Source of the DNA: Microbulbifer sediminum
Lineage (GTDB): Bacteria; Pseudomonadota; Gammaproteobacteria; Pseudomonadales; Cellvibrionaceae
Direction: 5' to 3'
Assembly (NCBI RefSeq): GCF_021729035.1
Contig: NZ_JAJSAP010000011.1
Coordinates: forward strand, 1,419 to 65,418
Length of the DNA: 64,000 nt
How positions within the stretch are numbered: the first letter of the stretch is position 1; each line of letters begins with the position of its first letter. Position numbers and translations under genes: made by a program. Shown here in pieces: positions 27,152 through 36,022 of the stretch. The notes under the pieces were generated by a model that saw nothing but the letters and a program-made list of their open reading frames with translations, had not been told where the DNA came from and searched no databases.

Positions 27152-27797
27152 ATTCCTGGTCGATGCCCCGGCCGGTACTCCCCGCGCGCGCTTCCTGTTC
27201 GCCCACGGCGCCGGTGCGCCGATGGACAGTGACTTTATGGTGGCAATCAGCTCGGCGCTGGCGGGGCGGGGCATAGAAGTTGTGCGCTTCGAATTTCCGT
27301 ATATGGCACAGCGTCGCCGCGGGGGCAAGCGGCGGCCGCCCAACCCGGTGCCGCAGTTACAGGAGTATTTCCGCGAGGTGCTGGCCGAAGTGGATGATCG
27401 CCAGCCGGAACTGCCATTGTTTGTCGGTGGCAAGTCCATGGGCGGACGCCTGGCGAGTATGCTGGCTGACGAGTACCGGGAGGGGGGTGTGATCGAGGGG
27501 CTGGTGTGCTTCGGGTACCCTTTCCACCCGCGTGGTAAGCCGGACCGGTTGCGGACGGAACACCTGCGGGAAATGGCCTGCCCGGCGCTGGTGGTGCAGG
27601 GTACCCGGGACCCGCTCGGTAGCCGGGGAGAAGTGGAAACTTACGGACTGTCACCGTCTATCCGCGTGCAGTGGCTCGGGGACGGCGACCATGACTTTCG
27701 CCCGCGCCGTGCCAGTGGCTTCACCCGGGATGGACACTGGCGATCGGCGGCTGATGCCGCCGCTGGTTTCATGCTGGGGCTGGCTTCCGGAAGCTGA
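27144..27797 (+). CDS. Alpha/beta hydrolase, KANL3/Tex30-like
   Basis: A 217-residue cytosolic alpha/beta hydrolase. The oxyanion region is FLFAHGAGAPMDSDFM and the nucleophile elbow GGKSMGGRLA. The late acid and base are in QGTRDPLG and GDGDHDFRPR. In many gammaproteobacteria this family sits directly behind yheU, as here. The ATG at 27144 lies inside the yheU 3' end. Substrate unknown. Confidence 0.87.
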   Translation: MSEFLVDAPAGTPRARFLFAHGAGAPMDSDFMVAISSALAGRGIEVVRFEFPYMAQRRRGGKRRPPNPVPQLQEYFREVLAEVDDRQPELPLFVGGKSMGGRLASMLADEYREGGVIEGLVCFGYPFHPRGKPDRLRTEHLREMACPALVVQGTRDPLGSRGEVETYGLSPSIRVQWLGDGDHDFRPRRASGFTRDGHWRSAADAAAGFMLGLASGS

Positions 27798-27805
27798 GGC
27801 GCCTG

Positions 27806-28105
27806 TTAATCCGCTCCCTCGAGAATCGTGATGCGTTCGGGCTCGGCCAGCATGGGGCGCAGCAGCGACATCTGCGCGCGCCGATCCTCGCTGGTATACC
27901 AGTGCTGCCAGTGAATCTCTGACTGCCACTTGGACAGGGTAAAGCGCCGCAGCGGATCTTCCTTGGACTGGTACGTGTGGCCCTCGATAAAGCCCACGGT
28001 GCGGTATGCATGGGTAAGCAGCTTGCGCGCCGCCTCTTCGTAAGCGCTGCGCATATCCTCTGCGATGTGTCGCTCGATCAATACGTAGATCATCTTCTCT
28101 CTCAT
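27806..28105 (-). CDS. Antibiotic-biosynthesis-monooxygenase-like (ABM) domain protein
   Basis: A small protein of 99 residues with the dimeric alpha-beta barrel pattern: [14 protein letters not shown], the helix [11 protein letters not shown], then GFIEGHTY and a strand [18 protein letters not shown]. The family includes quinol monooxygenases and haem-handling proteins. No catalytic claim can be made. Start is either 28105 or ATG 28093 (MIYV). It converges on the hydrolase gene 8 nt away. Confidence 0.75.
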   Translation of the reverse strand: MREKMIYVLIERHIAEDMRSAYEEAARKLLTHAYRTVGFIEGHTYQSKEDPLRRFTLSKWQSEIHWQHWYTSEDRRAQMSLLRPMLAEPERITILEGAD

Positions 28106-28239
28106 GTTTACCCGGAGTGCTGCCGGGACAGGGAGCTTGGATTCTACCCCGGTCACCCGGTGGCGGGCCGGGCATATTGGCCGCCGAAACGGGCAAATTT
28201 GCAGGTGACGTCCCTCCAGAAATTTCCGACAATAGCACC

Positions 28240-28473
28240 ATGAAGCCAGATCATACCCTCGATGCCCGCGGCCTGCTGTGCCCCGAGCCCGTCATGATGC
28301 TGCATGCCGCGGTGCGCAAGGTCGCGCCGGGAGAAGTGTTGCAGGTCATCGCCACAGATCCCTCCACCCAGCGGGACATACCCAAATTCTGCCAGTTCCT
28401 GGGCTACGAACTGGTGGAGCACCGGGAAGAGAGCGATGAATTCCTGTACTGGATAAGGAAGGCGGAGGATTGA
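28240..28473 (+). CDS. tusA: Sulfur carrier protein TusA
   Basis: It accepts persulfide sulfur from IscS and passes it to TusBCD for 2-thiolation of U34 in tRNA; it also serves molybdenum cofactor synthesis. The 77-residue product has the active Cys14 in [13 protein letters not shown], the CPxP motif of the family. It ends [12 protein letters not shown] like other TusA proteins. The ATG at 28240 fits the family length, and the upstream frame is not conserved. Confidence 0.93.
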   Translation: MKPDHTLDARGLLCPEPVMMLHAAVRKVAPGEVLQVIATDPSTQRDIPKFCQFLGYELVEHREESDEFLYWIRKAED

Positions 28474-28501
28474 GGCGGGCGGTCGTGGGACCGCCCGCCT
28501 G
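28472..28501. terminator. Bidirectional hairpin between tusA and a convergent gene
   Basis: Perfect 11-bp GC stem GGCGGGCGGTC/GACCGCCCGCC with loop GTGG. It begins at the tusA stop codon and ends just before the convergent gene stops at 28507. There is no T run, so it may act as a processing or pause hairpin. Confidence 0.55.
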
Positions 28502-28506
28502 GGCTG

Positions 28507-29193
28507 TTACGGATTGGTGACCAGTGCCGCAATAGCGGCGAGGGCCTCGGGGTCTTCCGACTTGATCTTGTTGGCGATGTGGTGCTGAAAGAAGTAACGG
28601 AAATCTGTCGCTTCCTGGGCCGGGTAAAGGCACAGGTCACCCGGCAGCACCGGAGTGGTGACGACGCTGTCGTGATCGATCAGCATGCCGTGGATCTCAC
28701 CACTGGCGTGCAGGCGCCAGCTCACCACCTCTGTCAGGGTCAGGTTCTCCCTTGGTTCATCCATGAATACCGCATGGGTGCCTATGGTGTCAGGTATTTC
28801 CTGCAGCACCTCATTGGCCTTGTTGCTCTCGTACTCGAAATATTCCGCCGCAGTCTCCAGCTCGACAATTTTGTGGATCGGGGGCTCGTGGAAAATTTCC
28901 TCGATGCCCGGGTCGTAATAGCCTTCAAAGCGTCCGTCCAGAGGGTCCTTGATCTCGGGGCAGGGGACAATGGAGTTCAACCAGGGGACAAGACCAACAA
29001 TCTCGCCATTTGCCTTGAGGCCCCAGCACAGGATTTTGAGGCTGTAGAGGTCTGAGCCGCTGGAGCTGTTGGAGTAGAGCATTTCGAGGCCGTCCAGCTC
29101 CGGCGACAGGCGGATAAAGCGCCTGCTCGCAGAAGTCTCGATCGGCTCGCCGGTGAAGAGGTCAACCACGTTGGAATTACTGTGGTCGGTCAT
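28507..29193 (-). CDS. Conserved hypothetical acidic protein
   Basis: A soluble 228-residue protein with no recognised family. It is strongly acidic, with stretches such as LSPELDGLEMLYSNSSSGSD and CWGLKANGEIVGLVPWLN. A second part repeats the theme (VVSWRLHASGEIHGMLIDHD), so WGLKANGEIVGLV and WRLHASGEIHGML look like two halves of an internal repeat. The ATG at 29193 follows GGAGGTGCTCC. It is divergent from epmC with a 300-nt gap. Confidence 0.7.
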   Translation of the reverse strand: MTDHSNSNVVDLFTGEPIETSASRRFIRLSPELDGLEMLYSNSSSGSDLYSLKILCWGLKANGEIVGLVPWLNSIVPCPEIKDPLDGRFEGYYDPGIEEIFHEPPIHKIVELETAAEYFEYESNKANEVLQEIPDTIGTHAVFMDEPRENLTLTEVVSWRLHASGEIHGMLIDHDSVVTTPVLPGDLCLYPAQEATDFRYFFQHHIANKIKSEDPEALAAIAALVTNP

Positions 29194-29496
29194 GGAGCAC
29201 CTCCTTGCAGGGCCGGTTATGGTGCCGGAGGGCGTTTTACTACTTGTTCCCTCCATGAAGGACCCGGGTCCGGGTGGGCGCCATTACCGGAGTCCCTGCT
29301 ACTAAAGGTATATCCTGGTTTCACTAAATACAACCGGCATGCAGTGCCGGGCGGGGAGGCGCGCCGCGCCAGTGAGCCTGTTTACGCCGGCTCCGCCCCG
29401 GTTTTCGGGGGAGACAGGGAAAGCCGCGCCCTTGATCTACGCCGCCCGGTTGCTATAGTCCGCCGCTTTCCCGTAAACCTGCTTGTGGAGCCACCC
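29194..29496. other. Divergent intergenic region upstream of epmC
   Basis: About 300 nt between divergent starts. It must hold promoters for both the hypothetical gene and the five-gene epmC operon. No consensus promoter or operator was identified with confidence. Confidence 0.4.
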
Positions 29497-30078
29497 TTGA
29501 CCGCCGAGTCCCGAGCCGATGACGTCGCCGTGGCCTACCCGGTTGCCGAGCGCATTGTTGCTGTTTTCAACCGCTGTTTTGCGGCCCCGGACCCGCTCAA
29601 CACCCGTCTCTGCGGTGGGTGCGAGGAGCCCTTCTACCGCCCCGCAGGAGACGGCGGCAGCCATCACTGTATCGAATTCACCCGGGACTACCCCGCCAGT
29701 GCGTTGCACGAGGTGGCCCATTGGTGTGTGGCCGGCCCGGCCCGCCGCCAGCAGCCGGATTACGGTTACTGGTACGCCCCGGATGGTCGCTCAGAGTCGC
29801 AGCAGAGACTTTTTGAGCAGGTTGAGGTGCGACCCCAGGCACTGGAGTGGCTATTCGCGCGGGCCTGCGGACTGCGTTTCCGGGTCAGTGCCGATAACCT
29901 GGCGAATGGGCTGGGGCCCAGCGAGCAGTTCCGGCGCGATATCTGGCGCCAGGCACGAGAGTATTGTCGCGACGGCGTCAACGGGCGCGCGCGACGCTTT
30001 GCCCTCGCGCTGGCGGCGGAGTTTGGCCGCCCGTCGCCTTTTTCCGCGGATCTCTACCAGCTGGAGCATCTCTCGTGA
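29497..30078 (+). CDS. epmC: Elongation factor P hydroxylase EpmC
   Basis: It hydroxylates the beta-lysylated lysine of EF-P, the last step of EF-P maturation in some gammaproteobacteria. The 193-residue protein carries the metal-binding HEVAHWC motif in SALHEVAHWCVAGPARR, followed by DYGYWYAPDGR and FEQVEVRPQALEW, all diagnostic. A TTG start at 29497 with GGAG 6 nt before is proposed; a GTG at 29485 is the alternative. First of five genes joined by 4-nt overlaps. epmA, epmB and efp are not in the window. Confidence 0.9.
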   Translation: MTAESRADDVAVAYPVAERIVAVFNRCFAAPDPLNTRLCGGCEEPFYRPAGDGGSHHCIEFTRDYPASALHEVAHWCVAGPARRQQPDYGYWYAPDGRSESQQRLFEQVEVRPQALEWLFARACGLRFRVSADNLANGLGPSEQFRRDIWRQAREYCRDGVNGRARRFALALAAEFGRPSPFSADLYQLEHLS

Positions 30079-31016
30079 GCGGCTTTCCCGGTGGCGAAGC
30101 CGGTGGCAGTACGCTGCTGGTGGATGCCTCTGTATATATCTTTCGCTATTACTTCGCCCTGCCGCCCAACTGGACCAGCCGCAGTGGCTACAGTACCGAG
30201 GCGGTTTACGGCTTCACCAATTTCCTGCTTGACCTGCTGGCACTGCGGCCGGCGCGCATCGCCTGTGCATTCGATGAGTCCCTGGGCAGCTGCTTTCGCA
30301 ACGATATCTATCCCGATTACAAATGCAGCCGCGCCTTGCCGGACGAGGCTCTCGCTTTCCAGCTGGTGGCCTGCCGGGAGATGGCGGAGGCGGTGGGGAT
30401 TGCCAGCTTTGCCAGTGAGCGCTACGAAGCGGACGACATCCTCGCCACACTGACACGGCTGTGCCGTGCGCACGGGCCGGTTGTGGTCAGTCGCGACAAG
30501 GACCTGGGGCAGCTGCTCGACCGGGGGGCCGCCTCCCTGTGGGACTTTGCCGCTGATCGCCATCTGGACGCGGCGGCCCTGAGGGCGCGCTTCGGTGTCG
30601 CACCCGGCCAGATTGCGGACTTCCTGGCACTGGTGGGCGACCCCGGCGACGATATCCCCGGTGTACCGGGGGTGGGGCCCAAGACTGCCGCACAACTGCT
30701 GGCCCACTACGACAGTGTCGATGCCCTGCTGGACAATCCCGCCGGGGTAGCGGACCTGCCCGTGCGGGGGGCGAAGGGGCTGGCGGTGAAGCTGGCGCAA
30801 CATGCCGGGCAGATTGCCATGGCCCGACGCCTGGCAGCCCTGGAGGAGCGGGTACCCCTGGGTAGTAGCGCCAGTGAGTTGAGCTGGCGCGGCGCCGACA
30901 TAGAGCTGGCGCAGGCGCTGGCGGAGGAGTTCGGTATCGGCGGCCTCAAGGTTAAAATCGGGCGGATACTCGCCGGCAGCGCCGGTGACGCGACCCTAAA
31001 CAAGGAGACAGTGTGA
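30075..31016 (+). CDS. 5'-3' exonuclease / flap endonuclease-like protein
   Basis: Resembles the 5' nuclease domain of DNA polymerase I and E. coli Xni. The 313-residue protein has STLLVDASVYIFRYY near its start (first metal Asp). The helical arch lies near SCFRNDIYPDYKCSR, and RYEADDILATL and VVVSRDKDLGQL hold further acidic residues. The helix-hairpin DIPGVPGVGPKTAAQLL binds DNA. It starts with GTG overlapping the epmC stop. It is longer than Xni (251), so I leave the symbol blank. Confidence 0.88.
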   Translation: MSGFPGGEAGGSTLLVDASVYIFRYYFALPPNWTSRSGYSTEAVYGFTNFLLDLLALRPARIACAFDESLGSCFRNDIYPDYKCSRALPDEALAFQLVACREMAEAVGIASFASERYEADDILATLTRLCRAHGPVVVSRDKDLGQLLDRGAASLWDFAADRHLDAAALRARFGVAPGQIADFLALVGDPGDDIPGVPGVGPKTAAQLLAHYDSVDALLDNPAGVADLPVRGAKGLAVKLAQHAGQIAMARRLAALEERVPLGSSASELSWRGADIELAQALAEEFGIGGLKVKIGRILAGSAGDATLNKETV

Positions 31017-32146
31017 GCCAGCGACCACTCAGTATTGTTGCCGACGAGAATATCCCGGCCGTGGAGGCCTGCTTCGGGGACCTGGGGCAGGTTACCCGGG
31101 TACCCGGTCGCAACCTGCAGCCATCCCAGCTGGTGGATGCCGATATCCTGCTGGTCCGCTCCGTGACCCAGGTAAATAGCGAGCTGCTGGCCGGCACGCC
31201 GGTACGTTTCGTGGGCAGCTGCACCATCGGCACGGATCACCTGGATACCGATTGGCTGGAAGGCCACGGCATCACCTGGAGTGCGGCCCCGGGCTGTAAT
31301 GCCAATTCGGTGGTGGAGTATGTGTTCTGTGCCCTGTCCGCGCTGGGCGTCGACTGGCGCGAGCGCAACTTTGGTATTGTCGGCTGCGGCAATGTGGGCG
31401 GCCTGTTACAGCGTCGCCTGCAGGCCCTGGGGGTCGATTGCGCCGTCTACGATCCCTGGTTGCCGGACAACCCTGATTCCGCGTCACTGCACTCGGTGCT
31501 CGAGCGGGACGTGGTCTGCCTGCACGCGCCGCTGGTGCGCGGCGGCCCGCACCCGAGCCATCACCTGCTGGGTGCTGACGAGATAGCGCAGCTGCACGAT
31601 GACGCTGTACTGGTCAGTGCCGGTCGTGGCGCTGTGGTGGATAACCGCGCGCTGCTCGAGCGCCTGCGCTCCGGCAGCGGGCCCTCGACGGTGCTGGACG
31701 TCTGGGAAAACGAGCCGGATATCGACCTGGAGCTGCTCCGGCACGTGGATATCGGCACGCCGCATATTGCCGGTTACAGCCTCGACGGCAAGCTGGCGGG
31801 CACTCGCATGGTGCGCGCCGCCCTGGATCGCTTCCTGGGCAGCACCGGCACAGCAGCGCAAGAAGCAGGCCGGGACCTGAATGGCGGGGTGTTGGAATGC
31901 CCGCGCGAACAGGGTTTCGCGGCAATGGCCGGGCTGCTGCTGCAGGTTTACGACCCCCGCGCCGACGATCGGCGCCTGCGGGCAGTGGCGGAGCGGGCGG
32001 TTGCCGGTACCGAGCCGATGGGACTGGGGTTTGACCGCCTGCGCCGGGAGTATCCGGAACGGCTGGAGTTCTCTCATTATCGCATTGACGACGCCGCACT
32101 CGGGGATGGGGAGCGGCACCAACTGGCAGTACTGGGATTGTTGTGA
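31013..32146 (+). CDS. pdxB: Erythronate-4-phosphate dehydrogenase
   Basis: The second enzyme of DXP-dependent pyridoxal phosphate synthesis, oxidising 4-phosphoerythronate with bound NAD. The 377-residue protein opens IVADENIPAVEACFGDLG and has the Rossmann loop GCGNVGG. The catalytic Arg/Glu/His region includes ISAGRGAVVDN-like VSAGRGAVVDN and DVWENEPDID. The C-terminal dimerisation domain is present. GTG start overlaps the exonuclease stop by 4 nt. Confidence 0.95.
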   Translation: MSQRPLSIVADENIPAVEACFGDLGQVTRVPGRNLQPSQLVDADILLVRSVTQVNSELLAGTPVRFVGSCTIGTDHLDTDWLEGHGITWSAAPGCNANSVVEYVFCALSALGVDWRERNFGIVGCGNVGGLLQRRLQALGVDCAVYDPWLPDNPDSASLHSVLERDVVCLHAPLVRGGPHPSHHLLGADEIAQLHDDAVLVSAGRGAVVDNRALLERLRSGSGPSTVLDVWENEPDIDLELLRHVDIGTPHIAGYSLDGKLAGTRMVRAALDRFLGSTGTAAQEAGRDLNGGVLECPREQGFAAMAGLLLQVYDPRADDRRLRAVAERAVAGTEPMGLGFDRLRREYPERLEFSHYRIDDAALGDGERHQLAVLGLL

Positions 32147-33282
32147 AACTGAAGAAACTGGGATTGGTAATCAACCCCTGGGCGGGCGTCGGTGGCCCGG
32201 CGGGCCTGAAGGGCAGCGATGGCGCCGACACTGTACAGCGGGCACTGGAAGCCGGGGTGGAGCCTCAGGCACAGAAGCGTGCGGCCACCGCCCTGGCCGG
32301 GCTGGCGGATTTCCGTGAGCGGCTGCAGATTCTCTGTTTTGCCGGCGACATGGGGGAGACCGTCGCCCGCGATGCGGGGCTGTCGGTGACTGTAGTGGGC
32401 GACGCGGAGAGCAATCCCTCCACGCCGGCGGACAGCGAGCGCGCCGCACAGGTGATCCGCGACAGCGGCGCCGACCTGATCGTATTTGTCGGCGGCGACG
32501 GCACGGCCCGGAATATGGTGAATGCGCTGGGTGACGATTTTCCGGTGCTGGGCATTCCCGCCGGGGTAAAGATGCATTCGGCCTGTTTTGCCATTTCCCC
32601 GCGTGCCGGCGCCGAGGTGCTGCGCCGGCTTATGGCCGGGGAGCTGGTGGACCTGCGTGAGCGCGAGGTGCGCGATATCGACGAAAAATCGTTCCGCGAG
32701 GGCAGGGTGAGCACCCGCCATTACGGGGAGCTGCTGGTGCCCGAAGAGGGGCATTTCCTGCAGGCGGTCAAAAACGCCGGCCGCGAGGTGGAGGAGCTGG
32801 CTGTGGCGGATATCGCCGCCGATGTGGTGGAGGATATGGACCCGGACACCCTCTATGTTGTCGGGCCCGGTTCCACCACCCTGGCGATCCTCTCAGAGGC
32901 CGGCTGCGAGGGAACCCTGCTGGGGGTAGACCTGTTGCTGGATGGTGCTCTGGTGGCTGTGGATGTCGGGGCGGCGGAGATCGAGAAAGCCATCGACGGG
33001 CACCGGGGGCCCGTCAGGATTATCCTCACGGCCATCGGTGGCCAGGGCCATCTGCTGGGGCGTGGCAACCAGCAGTTTTCCCCTGCGGTGCTGCGCGCTG
33101 TGGGGCGGGACAACCTCATCGTTGTGGCCACCAAGACCAAGGTTACCGAGTTGGGCGGCCGGCCACTGCTGGTGGACAGCGGTGATGCCGAACTCGACGA
33201 GCAGTGGAGCGGGTTTATTCGTGTGGTCACCGGTTACCGGGATGCGATCCTCTACCCGCTCAGCAATGGAGATTTTGAATGA
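32143..33282 (+). CDS. ATP-NAD kinase-like protein (COG3199 type)
   Basis: A 379-residue member of the NAD kinase/diacylglycerol kinase fold. It begins LGLVINPWAGVGGPAGLKGS and has the phosphate-binding FVGGDGTARNMVNA, the GGDGT motif of the superfamily. A later VVGPGSTTLAIL follows. Proteins of this group are distinct from the housekeeping NAD kinase, and their substrate is not settled. GTG start overlaps the pdxB stop. Confidence 0.85.
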   Translation: MKLKKLGLVINPWAGVGGPAGLKGSDGADTVQRALEAGVEPQAQKRAATALAGLADFRERLQILCFAGDMGETVARDAGLSVTVVGDAESNPSTPADSERAAQVIRDSGADLIVFVGGDGTARNMVNALGDDFPVLGIPAGVKMHSACFAISPRAGAEVLRRLMAGELVDLREREVRDIDEKSFREGRVSTRHYGELLVPEEGHFLQAVKNAGREVEELAVADIAADVVEDMDPDTLYVVGPGSTTLAILSEAGCEGTLLGVDLLLDGALVAVDVGAAEIEKAIDGHRGPVRIILTAIGGQGHLLGRGNQQFSPAVLRAVGRDNLIVVATKTKVTELGGRPLLVDSGDAELDEQWSGFIRVVTGYRDAILYPLSNGDFE

Positions 33283-34238
33283 CCATGACTGACTGGGAGC
33301 CCCTGCTGGAACAGGTTGGGGAAAAGCTCGAGCAGGATCGGGTCGCCGCAGGGCAGGGGATTCCGGACAGTCGCCGGCTGTTCCACGGTCGCGGCCGCCG
33401 CTGGCCGGGCCTGGAGCAGGTGTGCGTGGATAGTTTCCACCCGGCACTGCTGGTCAGCTTCTTCGAGCCCCACGAGGGGGAGGAGGCTCTGTGCGAAGCC
33501 TTGTGGGCGCTGGCCGAGCCTTATGGCTACCGGGGTGTGGCCGCGCAGCGGCGCTACCAGCAAGGGGCGCCGGTGGCGTGGCCTTGCGGCCTGCCGGTGG
33601 CTGAGCCGGTGGCCCGTCGCGGTGAGCTGGCCTTCCCGCTGACCTTTGCGCGCCAGAACGTGGGCTTTTTCCTCGACATCGAACCCGGCCGGCAGTGGCT
33701 GGAACAGCAGGTGCGGTCGCACCTGGCGGCGGGCGCTGACCTTAAAATGCTTAACCTGTTCGCGTTTACCTGTGCCTTCTCGGTGGTGGCGCGGGCCTGC
33801 GGCGATTTGAAAGTGGTGAATGTGGACCTGAATGGTGGTGTACTCAAGCGGGGTCGCCAGAACCACAGCTTCAATAACCTGCCGCAGAAGGGGATCCAGT
33901 TCCTTAAAATGGATGCCCTGCGGGAGTTCGATCGCTTCGACCGGCGCGGCCCCTTCCAGCTGGCGGTGGTGGATCCGCCCACGCGCCAGAAGGGCCGGTT
34001 CGATGTCAATGAACACTATGACGAGCTGTTGCCATTGCTGCCTGACTGCCTGGCAGACGAGGCCGACCTGTTGCTGGTGATGAATTCGCCCGGCCACAGC
34101 GAACAGCTGTTCCGCGACATGATCGAGCGTGCCGACTCACGTTATGAGATCGTGCAGCGGCTGCCGCAGAATCCCGACTTCCCCGATCGCGACCCGGATG
34201 CCGCGCTGAAAATGCTGCACGTGCGTTTCCGCCGCTAA
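33279..34238 (+). CDS. Class I SAM-dependent methyltransferase, RlmI/RlmKL-like
   Basis: A 319-residue methyltransferase of the group related to rRNA cytosine and guanine methylases. The SAM domain is seen as KMLNLFAFTCAFSVVARACGD, then VVNVDLNGGVLKRGRQN. The catalytic-loop-like AVVDPPTRQKGRFDV follows. An N-terminal substrate domain occupies about 1-120. ATG overlaps the previous stop (ATGA). Last gene of the five-gene operon. The exact RNA target cannot be read from the sequence. Confidence 0.85.
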   Translation: MTMTDWEPLLEQVGEKLEQDRVAAGQGIPDSRRLFHGRGRRWPGLEQVCVDSFHPALLVSFFEPHEGEEALCEALWALAEPYGYRGVAAQRRYQQGAPVAWPCGLPVAEPVARRGELAFPLTFARQNVGFFLDIEPGRQWLEQQVRSHLAAGADLKMLNLFAFTCAFSVVARACGDLKVVNVDLNGGVLKRGRQNHSFNNLPQKGIQFLKMDALREFDRFDRRGPFQLAVVDPPTRQKGRFDVNEHYDELLPLLPDCLADEADLLLVMNSPGHSEQLFRDMIERADSRYEIVQRLPQNPDFPDRDPDAALKMLHVRFRR

Positions 34239-34263
34239 CCTCTCGCGCTGCCCCGGCCCGATG

Positions 34264-34662
34264 TCAGGGCCGGGCCATCTCGTGCATCAGGTGTTCCATC
34301 AGTTCCTGAATCTGGGTCGAGGAACCCGTGCGCATTACCTGGTCGAGCCGGTGTGCGTTGCTGATACCGTCACCATCGCGGCGTACCAGCAGCAGGAATG
34401 CGCTGTGGGTTAGGCTCGCTTCTTCCACCGCCTCCTGGCGTACCAGCTGGGTGAAATGGATATAACCGCTCTGCTTCAGCCAGGTCATGGCGCCCAGGCA
34501 GGCCAGGTGGCGCGGCGAGTGCAAGCCGAATTCGTCGGGGGTATCGGGTCCCGCAATATCCTCCACATACACCGTAGCCGGTGCGGGAAACTGCAGAAAC
34601 AGCGCCAGCAGGGTGCGGCCGGCATCGCGGTAAAAATCGTGTATGTGCAGGTCGTCCAGCAT
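34264..34662 (-). CDS. Conserved hypothetical protein behind alaA
   Basis: A 132-residue soluble protein. No family was recognised. It has a mixed helical pattern (FYRDAGRTLLALFLQFPAP, then SPRHLACLGAMTWLKQSGYI), the second part looking like a winged-helix-type segment, and an amphipathic C-terminus. It lies 14 nt downstream of alaA on the same strand, with an in-frame TTG at 34668 as alternative start. Co-transcription with alaA is likely. Confidence 0.7.
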   Translation of the reverse strand: MLDDLHIHDFYRDAGRTLLALFLQFPAPATVYVEDIAGPDTPDEFGLHSPRHLACLGAMTWLKQSGYIHFTQLVRQEAVEEASLTHSAFLLLVRRDGDGISNAHRLDQVMRTGSSTQIQELMEHLMHEMARP

Positions 34663-34676
34663 ATCCAAGTTTCGGT

Positions 34677-35891
34677 TTATCCCGTGTAACGCTCGAGGAA
34701 GTTGCCCAGCCGCCCGATAGCGTCGGACAGGTCGTCGACGCGGGGCAGGAAGACAATGCGCAGGTGATCGGGGGCATCCCAGTGAAAGGCGCTGCCCTGC
34801 ACCAGCAGGATCTTCTCCTGGCGCAGGAATTCCAGCACCAGCTGCTCGTCATCCTTGATGCGGTGATGGTCGAGGTGAATCCGGGGAAACAGGTAAATGG
34901 CTCCCTTTGGTTTTACGCAGCTGACCCCGGGGATATCGTTCAGCATATCCCAGGCCAGGTCGCGTTGCTGGCGCAGGCGGCCGCCGGGCAATACCAGGTC
35001 GTTGATGCTCTGGTAGCCCCCCAGTGCGGTCTGGACCGCGAACATGGCCGGCACATTGCCACACAGCCGCATGGAGGAGAGGATATCCATGCCCTCGATA
35101 AATCCCCGGGCCCGGTGGCGGGCGCCGCTGACAATCATCCAGCCGGAGCGGAACCCGGCCAGGCGGTAGGACTTGGACAGGCCGTTGAAGCTCAGGCACA
35201 GCACGTCCTCGGCCAGGCTGGCCATGGGGGTGAACTCGGTGTCGTCGTACAGGATCTTGCTATAGATCTCGTCGGCGAAGATCACCAGGTCGTGCTGGCG
35301 CGCGAGCTCCACGATCTCTTCCAGCAGCGCACGGGGGTACACGGCACCGGTGGGGTTATTGGGATTGATGACTACAATTCCCCGGGTCCGTGGTGTTATC
35401 TTTGCCCGTATGTCGTCGATATCGGGTAACCAGTCCGCCTGCTCGTCGCAACGGTACAGAACCGGGTTCGCGCCGGTGAGGTTGGTGGCGGCCATCCACA
35501 GCGGGTAGTTGGGCATTGGCAGCAGGAGTTCATCACCATCGTTGAGCAGTGCCTGGGTGGCCATGGAAATCAATTCGGATACACCGTTACCCAGGTAGAT
35601 ATCATCGATATCGACATTCGGGATCCCCAGGGTCTGGCATTCCTGCATGATGGCCTTGCGGGCGGCAAACAGCCCCTTGGATTCCACATAGCCCTGGGCC
35701 AGGGACAGGTTGTGAATGACATCCTGGATAATTTCATCGGGGGCGTCGAAACCGAAGGGGGCCGGGTTGCCGATATTCAGCTTGAGGATGCGATGGCCTT
35801 CCTCCTCCATCCGGTAGGCATGCTCCATCACCGGGCCACGGATTTCGTAGCAGACGCCGTGCAGCTTTTCCGATTTCAAAATGTCCTTCAT
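34677..35891 (-). CDS. alaA: Glutamate-pyruvate aminotransferase AlaA
   Basis: A class I PLP aminotransferase that makes alanine from pyruvate and glutamate. The 404 residues match E. coli AlaA length. Motifs are NGVSELISMATQALL, INPNNPTGAVY and FADEIYSKILYD. The PLP lysine is in SFNGLSKSYRLAGFRSGW. The ATG at 35891 (MKDILKSEKLHG) is the family start; the longer upstream frame is not coding. It is divergent from msrB with 131 nt between them. Confidence 0.93.
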   Translation of the reverse strand: MKDILKSEKLHGVCYEIRGPVMEHAYRMEEEGHRILKLNIGNPAPFGFDAPDEIIQDVIHNLSLAQGYVESKGLFAARKAIMQECQTLGIPNVDIDDIYLGNGVSELISMATQALLNDGDELLLPMPNYPLWMAATNLTGANPVLYRCDEQADWLPDIDDIRAKITPRTRGIVVINPNNPTGAVYPRALLEEIVELARQHDLVIFADEIYSKILYDDTEFTPMASLAEDVLCLSFNGLSKSYRLAGFRSGWMIVSGARHRARGFIEGMDILSSMRLCGNVPAMFAVQTALGGYQSINDLVLPGGRLRQQRDLAWDMLNDIPGVSCVKPKGAIYLFPRIHLDHHRIKDDEQLVLEFLRQEKILLVQGSAFHWDAPDHLRIVFLPRVDDLSDAIGRLGNFLERYTG

Positions 35892-36022
35892 GGTGAGTCG
35901 GGTAATCCTTGGCAAGATGGTAAACGTAGGATGTTGCTCACAGGCGATGATGATGGCCGGGCGGGCCGGCATCACCCGTATGCGGGGTTCCCACTGCGGT
36001 AACTGATTAGGGACAGGAGAGT

